Below, one piece after another: positions 15,298-22,911 of a DNA stretch of 25,196 bases. Origin of the DNA: Bacteroidota bacterium (GTDB lineage Bacteria; Bacteroidota; Bacteroidia; Sphingobacteriales; Sphingobacteriaceae); contig JABDBT010000024.1 of NCBI GenBank assembly GCA_013288465.1, forward strand, positions 1 through 25,196, in the 5' to 3' direction. The first letter of the stretch is position 1. Each line of letters opens with the position of its first letter. The translations under genes were made by a program, and so were the position numbers. The notes beneath the pieces were generated by a model. The model was not told where the DNA came from. It saw only the letters and a list, made by a program, of their open reading frames with translations, and did not search any database.

Positions 15298-17814
15298 TTA
15301 TTTCTTTCGTTTTAAAAATACCCAACCTTTTAGCGGCGTAATTTCGCCGGTATGTTCCCTGCGGTTCAAAATATAATAATAGGTTCCTTCGGCAAGATTG
15401 CCGCCGTCCCAGTTGTTCAGATAATTGTCGGCCCGGTAAACCTCGTTGCCCCAGCGGTTAAAAATGATAAGCTGCGAGCCGGGATAGCTTTCCAATCCCT
15501 TTATTTTAAACACATCGTTAAAGCCATCATTATTGGGGGTAAATATGTTGGGGATAGCCGTATCGGCCTTAATTACGGTTAAGGCCACCGTAGCCGCGCA
15601 GCCATTGGCGTTAGTGAATATAAAGTGATAAACGCCTATAGTATTCAACCCGGTTATGGTGGTTGTGCTGCCAGTTGGGCTGGTTATGTTGGCCACTACA
15701 GGATCAGTAATAGCCTGTGCCCATGTACCGGCGCTGTTAGCGGCCAAAGTTGCAGGTGCGTATTGAAAAATAACCTGATCGGGTCCGGCATTTGGAGCTG
15801 CTGCAAAAATAGTTGTGTTGGTGATGATATTATTACAGCCTACGCCCGATGGCGCGGAGTTGCATTCGCTTACAGGGTCGGTTGGGGTGGCAGTATCCGC
15901 TGGATTTGTCGCATCAGGGTCGGTAACGTCAGCAGGGCGCAGTATAGTGGCTGATACGGTGATATTTCCGCTAACAGTTGAGGCAATGTTACCGGTAATG
16001 GTATAGGTCCTTACTGCCCCATTTGCGAGGTCGAGATTTGATGTGTAAGCGATCGTTGATATCGTGCCAACCGGTGTTGCAGAAACACCCGAAGTAGCTA
16101 CACTGCTTACCGCTACATTGGTTATAACATTTGGAAAATTGAATTGAAATACTGATCCTGTAACATCATTTGGCCCATTGTTTTTTACTGCTACCGTGTA
16201 GGATACAGGCTGCCCGGCGCAGCCGGTAGCAGGTATAAGGCTTATAACCGCAAGGTCTGCTTCGATCAATTTTAAATTTACCGAACTTATCAATGGAGTG
16301 TTGGTTATATATGCCCAGGTATCAATGCTTTTGTTGTTGCCAAAGTCGTTTTGGTCAGTGGGGTCAGTAGTAGTAATGCCCCATTTATGGCCATTTACCG
16401 AACTGCTTATACCTGTTAGGTTTTTGATTGGATTGGGTGGCGTACCCACTACGGTAATAGGTGTATCATCCCAATAAACCGTATCATCAGGCGCTTCATT
16501 TCCATTTATGCGGGTGAGGATAATGCCGTTTACATTGCGCTCCACGTCAAAAAATGGAAAGTGTACCTCGCCCGCGGTATTTGCCAGGCTAACATTGGCA
16601 GTATAAGCCGACAACCCGCCAGTGGGCGCCTTATTGCCCATCCCATCCAGGCCGTCCCAATGTACCTGATTGGTGCCGGCGCTAAAAGTACCTGTTAGTT
16701 TCCTGTCGATAGGGTCGGTAAAAAGGCCATTTTTATTAACATCAATAACTATACTGTAGCTTCCGCCAGTACTGGAGGTAAATGTAAAATTCCCCCCCAA
16801 CGGATTAGTGCCTGCCTGGCCAACGGTACCTTCATCGCCAATAAAATTAACACTGCTTACAGTAGGCGCTGCAGGTGTATTTAAAAGCCAGGTTGTACCC
16901 CCACCGGGTGTATTGGCTGTAGCAGGCAGGTCGGCAGCAGGGGTATTGAAAAATATTTTATAGGTGATGTCTGATTGTGTATCCGCGGTGGTTGGGTCTT
17001 GTATGTTGGGGCTATTAACATTATCAACACTTTGATAGGAGGCTGCACCTGTGGCCGTTCTGAAACCTTTATTATTTGCAAAAAAAGTAAAGCCATTACC
17101 TGCCTGGCCGTTATTATTCATCACATACTGGTAGCCGTCTTTAGTAAGGATATTGAATATGCCGTTAAAACCCACATTGAAAGCCCCTAATATGCCCGAA
17201 AATACGTTGGTAAACACCCTGCCGGTTAACGGCTCGGCGCTGCTGTTGCGTACTGTAACATCAAAAGCGGTAACATACGTGCCTGTTGATTGTGTCCAGT
17301 TAGCGTTTGCGGCCACCGGATTAGGATTTGAAGCGTCGTTTCCATTTGGCGAAACAAAATCTATCTCCCAAACTCCCGCCTGCCCTGCTTGTACGGTTAA
17401 TGTATAAGGCGTATAACCGCCGCCATTGGGCAATGGCCCTGCCAGCTCCTGTACGCGGTTGCTGATGAGGCCAATGGTAGTAGAAGTTCCGCTGGTATAA
17501 GTAGTTCCGTCGGGCGCCCGCAGGTTAATAGTGCCTGCGCCTAAGCCCTGCGCGCTTGAGCCTATATTAAGGGTTTCGCCCACTTTAACATAAACTTTCA
17601 TAGTACCCAACGTAGGGAATGGGAAGGATGCATTGCCTATGGTACTTGAAAAAAGAAAGGCGCGGTAACCGCCGTTTGCAGTTATTTCTTTGCTGCCTTC
17701 GGCAAATGATATGGAGGCAGTAAATATTAAAAACAGGAAAATGCACCACTTTAAACGGAATGATCCTTTTGCGGGTAAATGGAAATTATAGGAAGTATAA
17801 TTTAAAATAGCCAT
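15298..17814 (-). CDS. Large T9SS type B secreted adhesin-like protein (gliding-motility C-terminal domain)
   Basis: 838 residues. The signal peptide has an extended N-region, with hydrophobic stretch about 22-38 and cleavage near SFA|EG. The body is low-charge, Thr/Asn/Gly-rich beta sequence. A DUF11-type repeat lies around 515-635 (ADLAVISLIPATGCAGQPVSY...NNGPNDVTG). A PKD/SprB-like segment covers about 670-745 (PNAGPDQVIF...NANGCAATVAL). The C-terminal sorting domain covers about 750-838 with IPNIFTPNNDGFNDVFKI, LIIFNRWGNEVYR and GWVFLKRKK. That is the CHU_C / gliding-motility-associated (type B) T9SS domain, so the protein is exported across the outer membrane and likely kept on the surface. 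It heads the operon with its PorP/SprF-like and OmpA-like partners. What it binds is unknown. Confidence 0.93.
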   Translation of the reverse strand: MAILNYTSYNFHLPAKGSFRLKWCIFLFLIFTASISFAEGSKEITANGGYRAFLFSSTIGNASFPFPTLGTMKVYVKVGETLNIGSSAQGLGAGTINLRAPDGTTYTSGTSTTIGLISNRVQELAGPLPNGGGYTPYTLTVQAGQAGVWEIDFVSPNGNDASNPNPVAANANWTQSTGTYVTAFDVTVRNSSAEPLTGRVFTNVFSGILGAFNVGFNGIFNILTKDGYQYVMNNNGQAGNGFTFFANNKGFRTATGAASYQSVDNVNSPNIQDPTTADTQSDITYKIFFNTPAADLPATANTPGGGTTWLLNTPAAPTVSSVNFIGDEGTVGQAGTNPLGGNFTFTSSTGGSYSIVIDVNKNGLFTDPIDRKLTGTFSAGTNQVHWDGLDGMGNKAPTGGLSAYTANVSLANTAGEVHFPFFDVERNVNGIILTRINGNEAPDDTVYWDDTPITVVGTPPNPIKNLTGISSSVNGHKWGITTTDPTDQNDFGNNKSIDTWAYITNTPLISSVNLKLIEADLAVISLIPATGCAGQPVSYTVAVKNNGPNDVTGSVFQFNFPNVITNVAVSSVATSGVSATPVGTISTIAYTSNLDLANGAVRTYTITGNIASTVSGNITVSATILRPADVTDPDATNPADTATPTDPVSECNSAPSGVGCNNIITNTTIFAAAPNAGPDQVIFQYAPATLAANSAGTWAQAITDPVVANITSPTGSTTTITGLNTIGVYHFIFTNANGCAATVALTVIKADTAIPNIFTPNNDGFNDVFKIKGLESYPGSQLIIFNRWGNEVYRADNYLNNWDGGNLAEGTYYYILNRREHTGEITPLKGWVFLKRKK

Positions 17815-17889
17815 TGCAGCATGATCAGGTTCTTAGAGAAGGTTAAGATAAGGAAAATACAGGTAAGATCAGCGGGGCTTATTTTAATT

Positions 17890-17913
17890 ACCGTGTCATT
17901 GCAATGACACGGT
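17890..17913. repeat. 24-bp perfect palindrome with REP-type ends
   Basis: The arms ACCGTGTCATTG and CAATGACACGGT are exact complements with no spacer. The core GTCATTGC/GCAATGAC equals the outer end of the REP-like element at 7327-7452 (ending CCTCGCAATGAC). It lies 7 bp beyond the AsmA-like stop and about 75 bp before the adhesin start, both on the minus strand. It could terminate the AsmA-like transcript as a 10-bp stem with a 4-nt loop, although no clear U-tract follows. Confidence 0.7.
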
Positions 17914-17920
17914 GGTTTCC

Positions 17921-20900
17921 TCAATTACTACTATCATCCGCCACTTCCTTCAGTTCATCTCCTTTTTTGCTTTTGCCTAAGTGGACTTTTGGGTTATCCT
18001 GCGTTCCGGTAATATGCATAGGTATGCCTATAATACCCAATGGGGGCAGGCCAAGCCTGAAATCGAGGTTAATAGCTTTGTCAAAGCTTACCTGTCCGCC
18101 AAACCTTACCCTGAAGCCTGCCACCCGTATTTTGGTTTGCTCAATGGTAATGATATTATGCGCTATAGTACTTTTAATAGCTATTTGCGATACGCCGGGG
18201 TTATTGGCAATACTATCATGTTTGGTTTGGCTGCCAACCGCGTTAAGCAGTTTAAATCCATGCATCTTAAGTTCCTTGGCCGATAGGGTGCCGCCGCCGT
18301 TCAAAGTAGAATATACCGGCATCATATTGCTGTTAAGCTGCCCACCTAATTTATAATCTAACGAAACCAGGCCCTCGGCATGGCCTGCAGCGGTGGCCAT
18401 ATCATGAAATAGCTTAATACCGTTGTAGGCTTTTTTAATGTCAAAATCTTTAGCGCTGATATGGTAATTAAAAAATGCTTTTTTAGGGTTGATACTGGTA
18501 TAATCGGCATCCATGTTTACCGGCGCGCCAATTAGGTTAAACCCGGTTTGTTTTAAAGTAATGGTGCCATTATGAATGCCCATTTGCCCTTTTGAATCAT
18601 TAATGACCAGCCCATTGTATTTTACTTTTTTAACATCGGCGGCAAAATTCATGTCGAGGTTTTTTGGAACCATAACTACGCCCGATGATTTCGTGCTTTT
18701 GCCCGATGGCGCGGCGCTTGCAAATACCATAAAATCATCAATAGTTAGCTGATCGCTGGTTAGGTTAAAATCGCCTTTTAAGGCCGACCCCGGTTTCATC
18801 GCGTAGTCAATTACATTAGCTAATGCGCCATTCAAGATAATTTGCGAACTGCCATAAGTAGCAGTAAACGTATCAAACTGCATCTTATCCTGGTTAAAGC
18901 TAAAAACACCTTTATTTATGACGAACGGTTTTGGAAACAATTCAGAGGTAAGTGAGATATTATTTACCTTAAAGGTGCCCGAGTTGACCAACTGGTCGTA
19001 GCGCCCCGCCTGCACATCGCTTTGTTTCCCTTTTACAGCTAAATTGGCCGCTATCGTCCCATTAACGTTATAGCCTTTTATGGCAAATACCCGGTAAATT
19101 TTACCCAGGTTTATAGTGCCGTTGGCGGTTATATTATACGCAAGGTCGTTAAAGTTGACCAATTGAGCTTTCAGCAAAAAAGGTTCGCCTTCAAACTCAA
19201 ACGATATGGGTTTTATAAAAACCTTTAACCCTGCCAGTGAAGCGGTATTATTGGTGATACTGGTGTTAACCTGTATTTTCTTGATAGCATGAGGGTAATA
19301 TTTTGTTTTTACCGACCCATTTAGCAGGCTTACATTGGCCGTAATTACCGGGAATTTCTTTTTGCCGGGCAGGTATTTGCCTTTAGCTTTAACATCGGCG
19401 TTCAGGTCGCCTTTCAGGTCGATGCTGTCAATAGGGTAAAATTGTTTCAGATCGGCGAAATGAAATTTTGCCTGCAGGTGGGCATCAATCGGGAAATCGG
19501 CCATATTACCCATTTTAAAATAACCTTTAATATAATTATTTAACGCGTAAGCTTCCATATTATCAACTGCAAGGCTAATGTGTTTGTAATTATTATCGGG
19601 GCAGCTGGCAACCATATTAAAGCTGATACGGTTAACCGCCTGCGGCAACGAAGCGTATTTAAAATAACCATCTTTAAATGACGACTGCACCGTAAACCTG
19701 GGTATGCTGGTAATTACAGTATCAATCTTCTTTCGTAACCCTACCCGTTTTATCGCGGTAGCGTACCTGCCTTGTGCTAATAGGTGCAGCGCATAGCGGC
19801 CTTTAATGCTGAAAGGTTTAATACCTAAAGCCTTGCTCCATTGTTCAAGATCTATCTCTGTGTTTACCTTGGCATAAATATCGGGCTGTTTTACACCTTT
19901 AACCTTAATTACCGAACTAAAATGATCTTTACCAATATTAAAATAGCTCGAATCAATGCTCACATACAAACTATCGGGGTTAAGGCCCGGGAGTTTGGTT
20001 TGAAAATCGAGGTACAAATTGCGTATTGGCTCCGGTGTTTTACCATTGGCGATAACGCCGTTGCGCACCTTTAGGCTCATGGTCAAATTGGGCTTTAAAT
20101 TGTCTTTAACCACATATTTACCTGTAAGGGCCATCTGGATATGCCCGTCGCCGTCAACCTCGGTATTATCCATTAGTTTTTGGTATGATGCAGGCAGGGC
20201 GGTAATAATATCGCCCAGGTCGCTTTGGTGCGAGTCTATTTTAAAATCCATATCATAACCGTCCTTAATAAACGCGAACCGGCCCGTAAACTGCACGGGC
20301 AACTGGTTAATAAGCAGGTCGTTTTTCTGAAAAATAAAGGCCAATGATTTGGTATTGATCTTAGTTACCAGATCGGCGTTTACTTTTTTAGATAGGATAT
20401 AGGGTTGCCTGCCATAATAAAAATCAAGCGATTGGATCTCGGTATGGGTATGCAGGTCAAAAATATCCTGGCTCAAATCGCCGCTGCCGGTATAATTAAA
20501 CCCGCGGGCGTTAATTTTCATGGGTAACGACTCGTCATTGTAAACCAACCGGCTGTTTTGCACCAATATCTGGTCGATACCCAATGAGGCCTGGGTCGTA
20601 TCATTTTTGGCCCCGGTTTTCGGCTGACCGGGCTTGTAAACGTTATAATTTGCCCTGCCGGTACTATCCACCTGTATATTAATAAAGGCCTGGTTAAGGT
20701 ATATTTTGTTGATGTTTATTTTGCTTTTTAATAAGGAAGTAAGGTCAATGCCCAGCGAAATTTCTTTAGCAGCCATTAAGGTGTCTTTTTCAAAAGGCGC
20801 GCTGCCTTTTAAGTCAACATCATATAACGTAAGCGTAAGCGCCGGGAAATGTTTGAAAAACGAAAGGCCTGTGCTGCTAAATGAAATATGGCCGTTGATG

Positions 20901-21046
20901 CTGCCATTTGCCCAGCTATTTATTTTTTTGGTGAATGTTTGCGGGAAAAGAAAGGGTAGTAAAAACATAAGGATAAGCAGGCTGCCCAGGGTGATGCCAC
21001 TTATTTTAAGTGTTTTGAATAATATTCTTTTTATAGGGAACGGCAT
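17921..21046 (-). CDS. AsmA-like envelope protein
   Basis: 1041 residues from the ATG at 21046. I prefer this start to the upstream in-frame TTG (21073), because a TAAGTTTG promoter element overlaps that TTG. One N-terminal membrane helix (about 14-34) is followed by a very long beta-strand-rich region. Near the N-terminus is SFSSTGLSFFKHFPALTLTL, typical of AsmA. Near the C-terminus lies the AsmA_2-type block (GLPPLGIIGIPMHITGTQDNPKVHLGK). AsmA-like proteins (AsmA, YhdP, TamB) are anchored in the inner membrane, span the periplasm and are implicated in lipid transit to, or homeostasis of, the outer membrane. Here the gene diverges from a DedA-glycosyltransferase fusion and an Omp85 barrel, which supports an envelope-lipid role (inference). 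The tail is charged (KKGDELKEVADDSSN). Confidence 0.88.
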   Translation of the reverse strand: MPFPIKRILFKTLKISGITLGSLLILMFLLPFLFPQTFTKKINSWANGSINGHISFSSTGLSFFKHFPALTLTLYDVDLKGSAPFEKDTLMAAKEISLGIDLTSLLKSKININKIYLNQAFINIQVDSTGRANYNVYKPGQPKTGAKNDTTQASLGIDQILVQNSRLVYNDESLPMKINARGFNYTGSGDLSQDIFDLHTHTEIQSLDFYYGRQPYILSKKVNADLVTKINTKSLAFIFQKNDLLINQLPVQFTGRFAFIKDGYDMDFKIDSHQSDLGDIITALPASYQKLMDNTEVDGDGHIQMALTGKYVVKDNLKPNLTMSLKVRNGVIANGKTPEPIRNLYLDFQTKLPGLNPDSLYVSIDSSYFNIGKDHFSSVIKVKGVKQPDIYAKVNTEIDLEQWSKALGIKPFSIKGRYALHLLAQGRYATAIKRVGLRKKIDTVITSIPRFTVQSSFKDGYFKYASLPQAVNRISFNMVASCPDNNYKHISLAVDNMEAYALNNYIKGYFKMGNMADFPIDAHLQAKFHFADLKQFYPIDSIDLKGDLNADVKAKGKYLPGKKKFPVITANVSLLNGSVKTKYYPHAIKKIQVNTSITNNTASLAGLKVFIKPISFEFEGEPFLLKAQLVNFNDLAYNITANGTINLGKIYRVFAIKGYNVNGTIAANLAVKGKQSDVQAGRYDQLVNSGTFKVNNISLTSELFPKPFVINKGVFSFNQDKMQFDTFTATYGSSQIILNGALANVIDYAMKPGSALKGDFNLTSDQLTIDDFMVFASAAPSGKSTKSSGVVMVPKNLDMNFAADVKKVKYNGLVINDSKGQMGIHNGTITLKQTGFNLIGAPVNMDADYTSINPKKAFFNYHISAKDFDIKKAYNGIKLFHDMATAAGHAEGLVSLDYKLGGQLNSNMMPVYSTLNGGGTLSAKELKMHGFKLLNAVGSQTKHDSIANNPGVSQIAIKSTIAHNIITIEQTKIRVAGFRVRFGGQVSFDKAINLDFRLGLPPLGIIGIPMHITGTQDNPKVHLGKSKKGDELKEVADDSSN

Positions 21047-21070
21047 ATATAATAAGGTTGATTTATATAT

Positions 21071-21078
21071 CAAACTTA
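21071..21078 (-). promoter_or_regulatory. Candidate -7 promoter element for the AsmA-like gene
   Basis: On the minus strand this is TAAGTTTG, an exact TAnnTTTG match lying 25 bp before the ATG at 21046. It overlaps the alternative upstream TTG start, which argues that translation begins at 21046. The -33 region is weak. Confidence 0.5.
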
Positions 21079-21121
21079 ATAAAATATACCCGAAGTGAAA
21101 TATTAAATAAATTTTTGGAAA

Positions 21122-21147
21122 GGCGTAATATCAACCAAAATTACGCC
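21122..21147. promoter_or_regulatory. Inverted repeat in the divergent AsmA / DedA-GT promoter region
   Basis: GGCGTAAT (21122-21129) and ATTACGCC (21140-21147) are exact complements separated by 10 bp. The site lies in the 194-bp divergent region, about 44 bp upstream of the AsmA-side -7 element and about 93 bp before the DedA-GT start. It could be an operator for a dimeric regulator serving both directions. No regulator gene is nearby. Confidence 0.4.
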
Positions 21148-21240
21148 CGATGTACAACATTGCTACAGAATATTAACTTACTCTTGACTCGATAATAACC
21201 ATTTTACTAAAAGAATTACCCCTCATTCTATTATTATAAA

Positions 21241-22911
21241 ATGCCGCATGATGCAATAGAATATATTAATCATTATGGTTATGCGGCCATATTCGTACTG
21301 GTTTTTTTACAGGAAATAGGTGTACCTAATCCCGTTCCAAATGAATTAGTGCTGATGTTCTCGGGCTACCTTACCTCTACCGGCGCATTATCTTTATTAG
21401 CTGTACTGATCACCGCTATAGTTGCCGATGCTTTAGGCGCAACTATTTTGTATATAACCTTTTATTTTTTTGGAGGATATATTTTAAGCCATAAACCTAA
21501 ATGGTTGCCGCTACCTATGGCTAAAATTGACCGCTTATCGGTAAAAGTATCATCAGGCGGAGGGTTAATCTCTATTTTTTTAGGCAGGATAACACCTTTC
21601 ATCAGGGGCTATATTTCGGTTATTTCGGGCCTGCTTAAAATTAAACCCGGTAAATATTTGCCCCTTATTTTAATAACAGCCATAATGGTATCGGGTGCCT
21701 ATATAATGGCAGGCAGGTTACTTGGCCCATACTGGACCGGGGTTGCGGGCAACCTTTCGAAAATAAAATACATCGCACTGGCAATAGCACTATTAATAGC
21801 GATTTATATCGTGATCGCTAATTTGAATAAAAAGCGTAAGAACGAATTAACATTTAATGCAAACAGTTTAAACGGCTATCATCATCCGTTAACAATACAC
21901 ATGGTATCAGAAACCGAATATGTTACAAAAGGCCAGGGGGTACATACCGCGTTTTTAGAACTGATAGAATTGCTGCGCGAAAAGAACGATGTTAAAGTGA
22001 TAATTAATAATGAAGGCAGGGGCGATGTATTCCACTCGCATACTTATGGGCCTTATTATTTTTGGAAAGGGAGGGGTTATAAAGGCCGCCGCATACACAC
22101 GGTACACGTAATTCCGGATTCTATCAAAGGGTCGCTGCCCATGTGGAAGTACCTGTTGCCCGTAGCCAAAGCTTATTTTAAAATGGCTTTCTCATACGCT
22201 GATGTGCTTATCGCGTTATCGCCCATGGTTGAAGACGCGATAAGGGATTTAGATGTAAAAACACCGATAGTTAAAATATATAATCCGGTTTTACTTGAAC
22301 ATTGGAAACGTACCCCAAAAAACCGGGAAAGGGGCAGGCAATTGCTCGGCGTAAGCGAACATGACATTGTAGTTTTGGGTGTAGGCCAATTACAGGAAAG
22401 AAAAGGCGTGGAAGATTTTGTTGATATCGGCGAAGCTATCCCAAATGCTAAATTTGTTTGGGTAGGCGGCAGGCCATTCGGCATATTTACCGAAGGTATT
22501 AACAGGATAAATGAAAAAATTGTAAAGGCTCCGGCTAATATTCAGTTTGCGGGCATGTTCGACCTGTCAAATATGCCCGCAATTTATGCGGCGGCTGATG
22601 TTTTTTTATTTCCATCGTACCAGGAAAACTGCCCCCTTGCCCCATTAGAGGCTGCTGCCTGTGGGTTGCCTGTTATCTATCGTGATATAAAAGAATATGC
22701 CTTATTATATGATGATTATTATTTGAATGCGGGTAATACTTCCGAGTTCATTACGCTAACAAAAAGATTGATCGACGATGCTGCTTTTTACGCCGAAGCT
22801 GAAAAAATTTCGGACAAACTGGTACAACAATTTGACAAAAACATAATCAGGGCTAAATTGATTGATTTATATACCCGCGTATTTAACGAGGCTAATATGA
22901 AAAGTAATTGA
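21241..22911 (+). CDS. DedA (VTT/SNARE-associated) membrane domain fused to a GT4 glycosyltransferase
   Basis: 556 residues in one uninterrupted frame. Residues 1-195 are a DedA-family membrane domain: FLQEIGVPNPVPNEL (Glu25, Glu35), FSGYL, then FLGRITPFIRGY with the conserved Arg116 and Arg122 and ISG, plus further membrane helices to about 193. A short basic linker (NKKRKNE) leads to a GT-B/GT4 glycosyltransferase at about 215-545: a GVHTAFLEL acceptor-side segment, VLGVGQLQERKGVEDFVD, FVWVGG, and the EX7E motif with Glu462 and Glu470 (ENCPLAPLEAAACGLPVI). DedA proteins are linked to undecaprenyl-phosphate and phospholipid translocation, and GT4 includes lipid glucosyltransferases. The inferred role is making, and possibly moving, a glycolipid or lipid-linked sugar. 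The GT part would face the cytoplasm. It is translationally coupled to the Omp85 gene. Confidence 0.88.
   Translation: MPHDAIEYINHYGYAAIFVLVFLQEIGVPNPVPNELVLMFSGYLTSTGALSLLAVLITAIVADALGATILYITFYFFGGYILSHKPKWLPLPMAKIDRLSVKVSSGGGLISIFLGRITPFIRGYISVISGLLKIKPGKYLPLILITAIMVSGAYIMAGRLLGPYWTGVAGNLSKIKYIALAIALLIAIYIVIANLNKKRKNELTFNANSLNGYHHPLTIHMVSETEYVTKGQGVHTAFLELIELLREKNDVKVIINNEGRGDVFHSHTYGPYYFWKGRGYKGRRIHTVHVIPDSIKGSLPMWKYLLPVAKAYFKMAFSYADVLIALSPMVEDAIRDLDVKTPIVKIYNPVLLEHWKRTPKNRERGRQLLGVSEHDIVVLGVGQLQERKGVEDFVDIGEAIPNAKFVWVGGRPFGIFTEGINRINEKIVKAPANIQFAGMFDLSNMPAIYAAADVFLFPSYQENCPLAPLEAAACGLPVIYRDIKEYALLYDDYYLNAGNTSEFITLTKRLIDDAAFYAEAEKISDKLVQQFDKNIIRAKLIDLYTRVFNEANMKSN

Noticed and set aside
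12574..17814. Core type IX secretion machinery (porK-N, sov/sprA)
   Set aside because: Only a substrate with PorP/SprF-like and OmpA-like partners is present; none of the core translocon or motor genes is encoded in the window.
17904..18356. 150-codon plus-strand frame antisense to the AsmA-like gene
   Set aside because: Its composition (Ser/Cys/Leu/Pro-rich) is typical of an antisense shadow, and it starts within the 24-bp palindrome without signs of a start region.
20706..21098. 130-codon plus-strand frame opposite the AsmA-like N-terminus
   Set aside because: It looks hydrophobic only because it is the complement of the AsmA membrane helix; no family pattern was seen.
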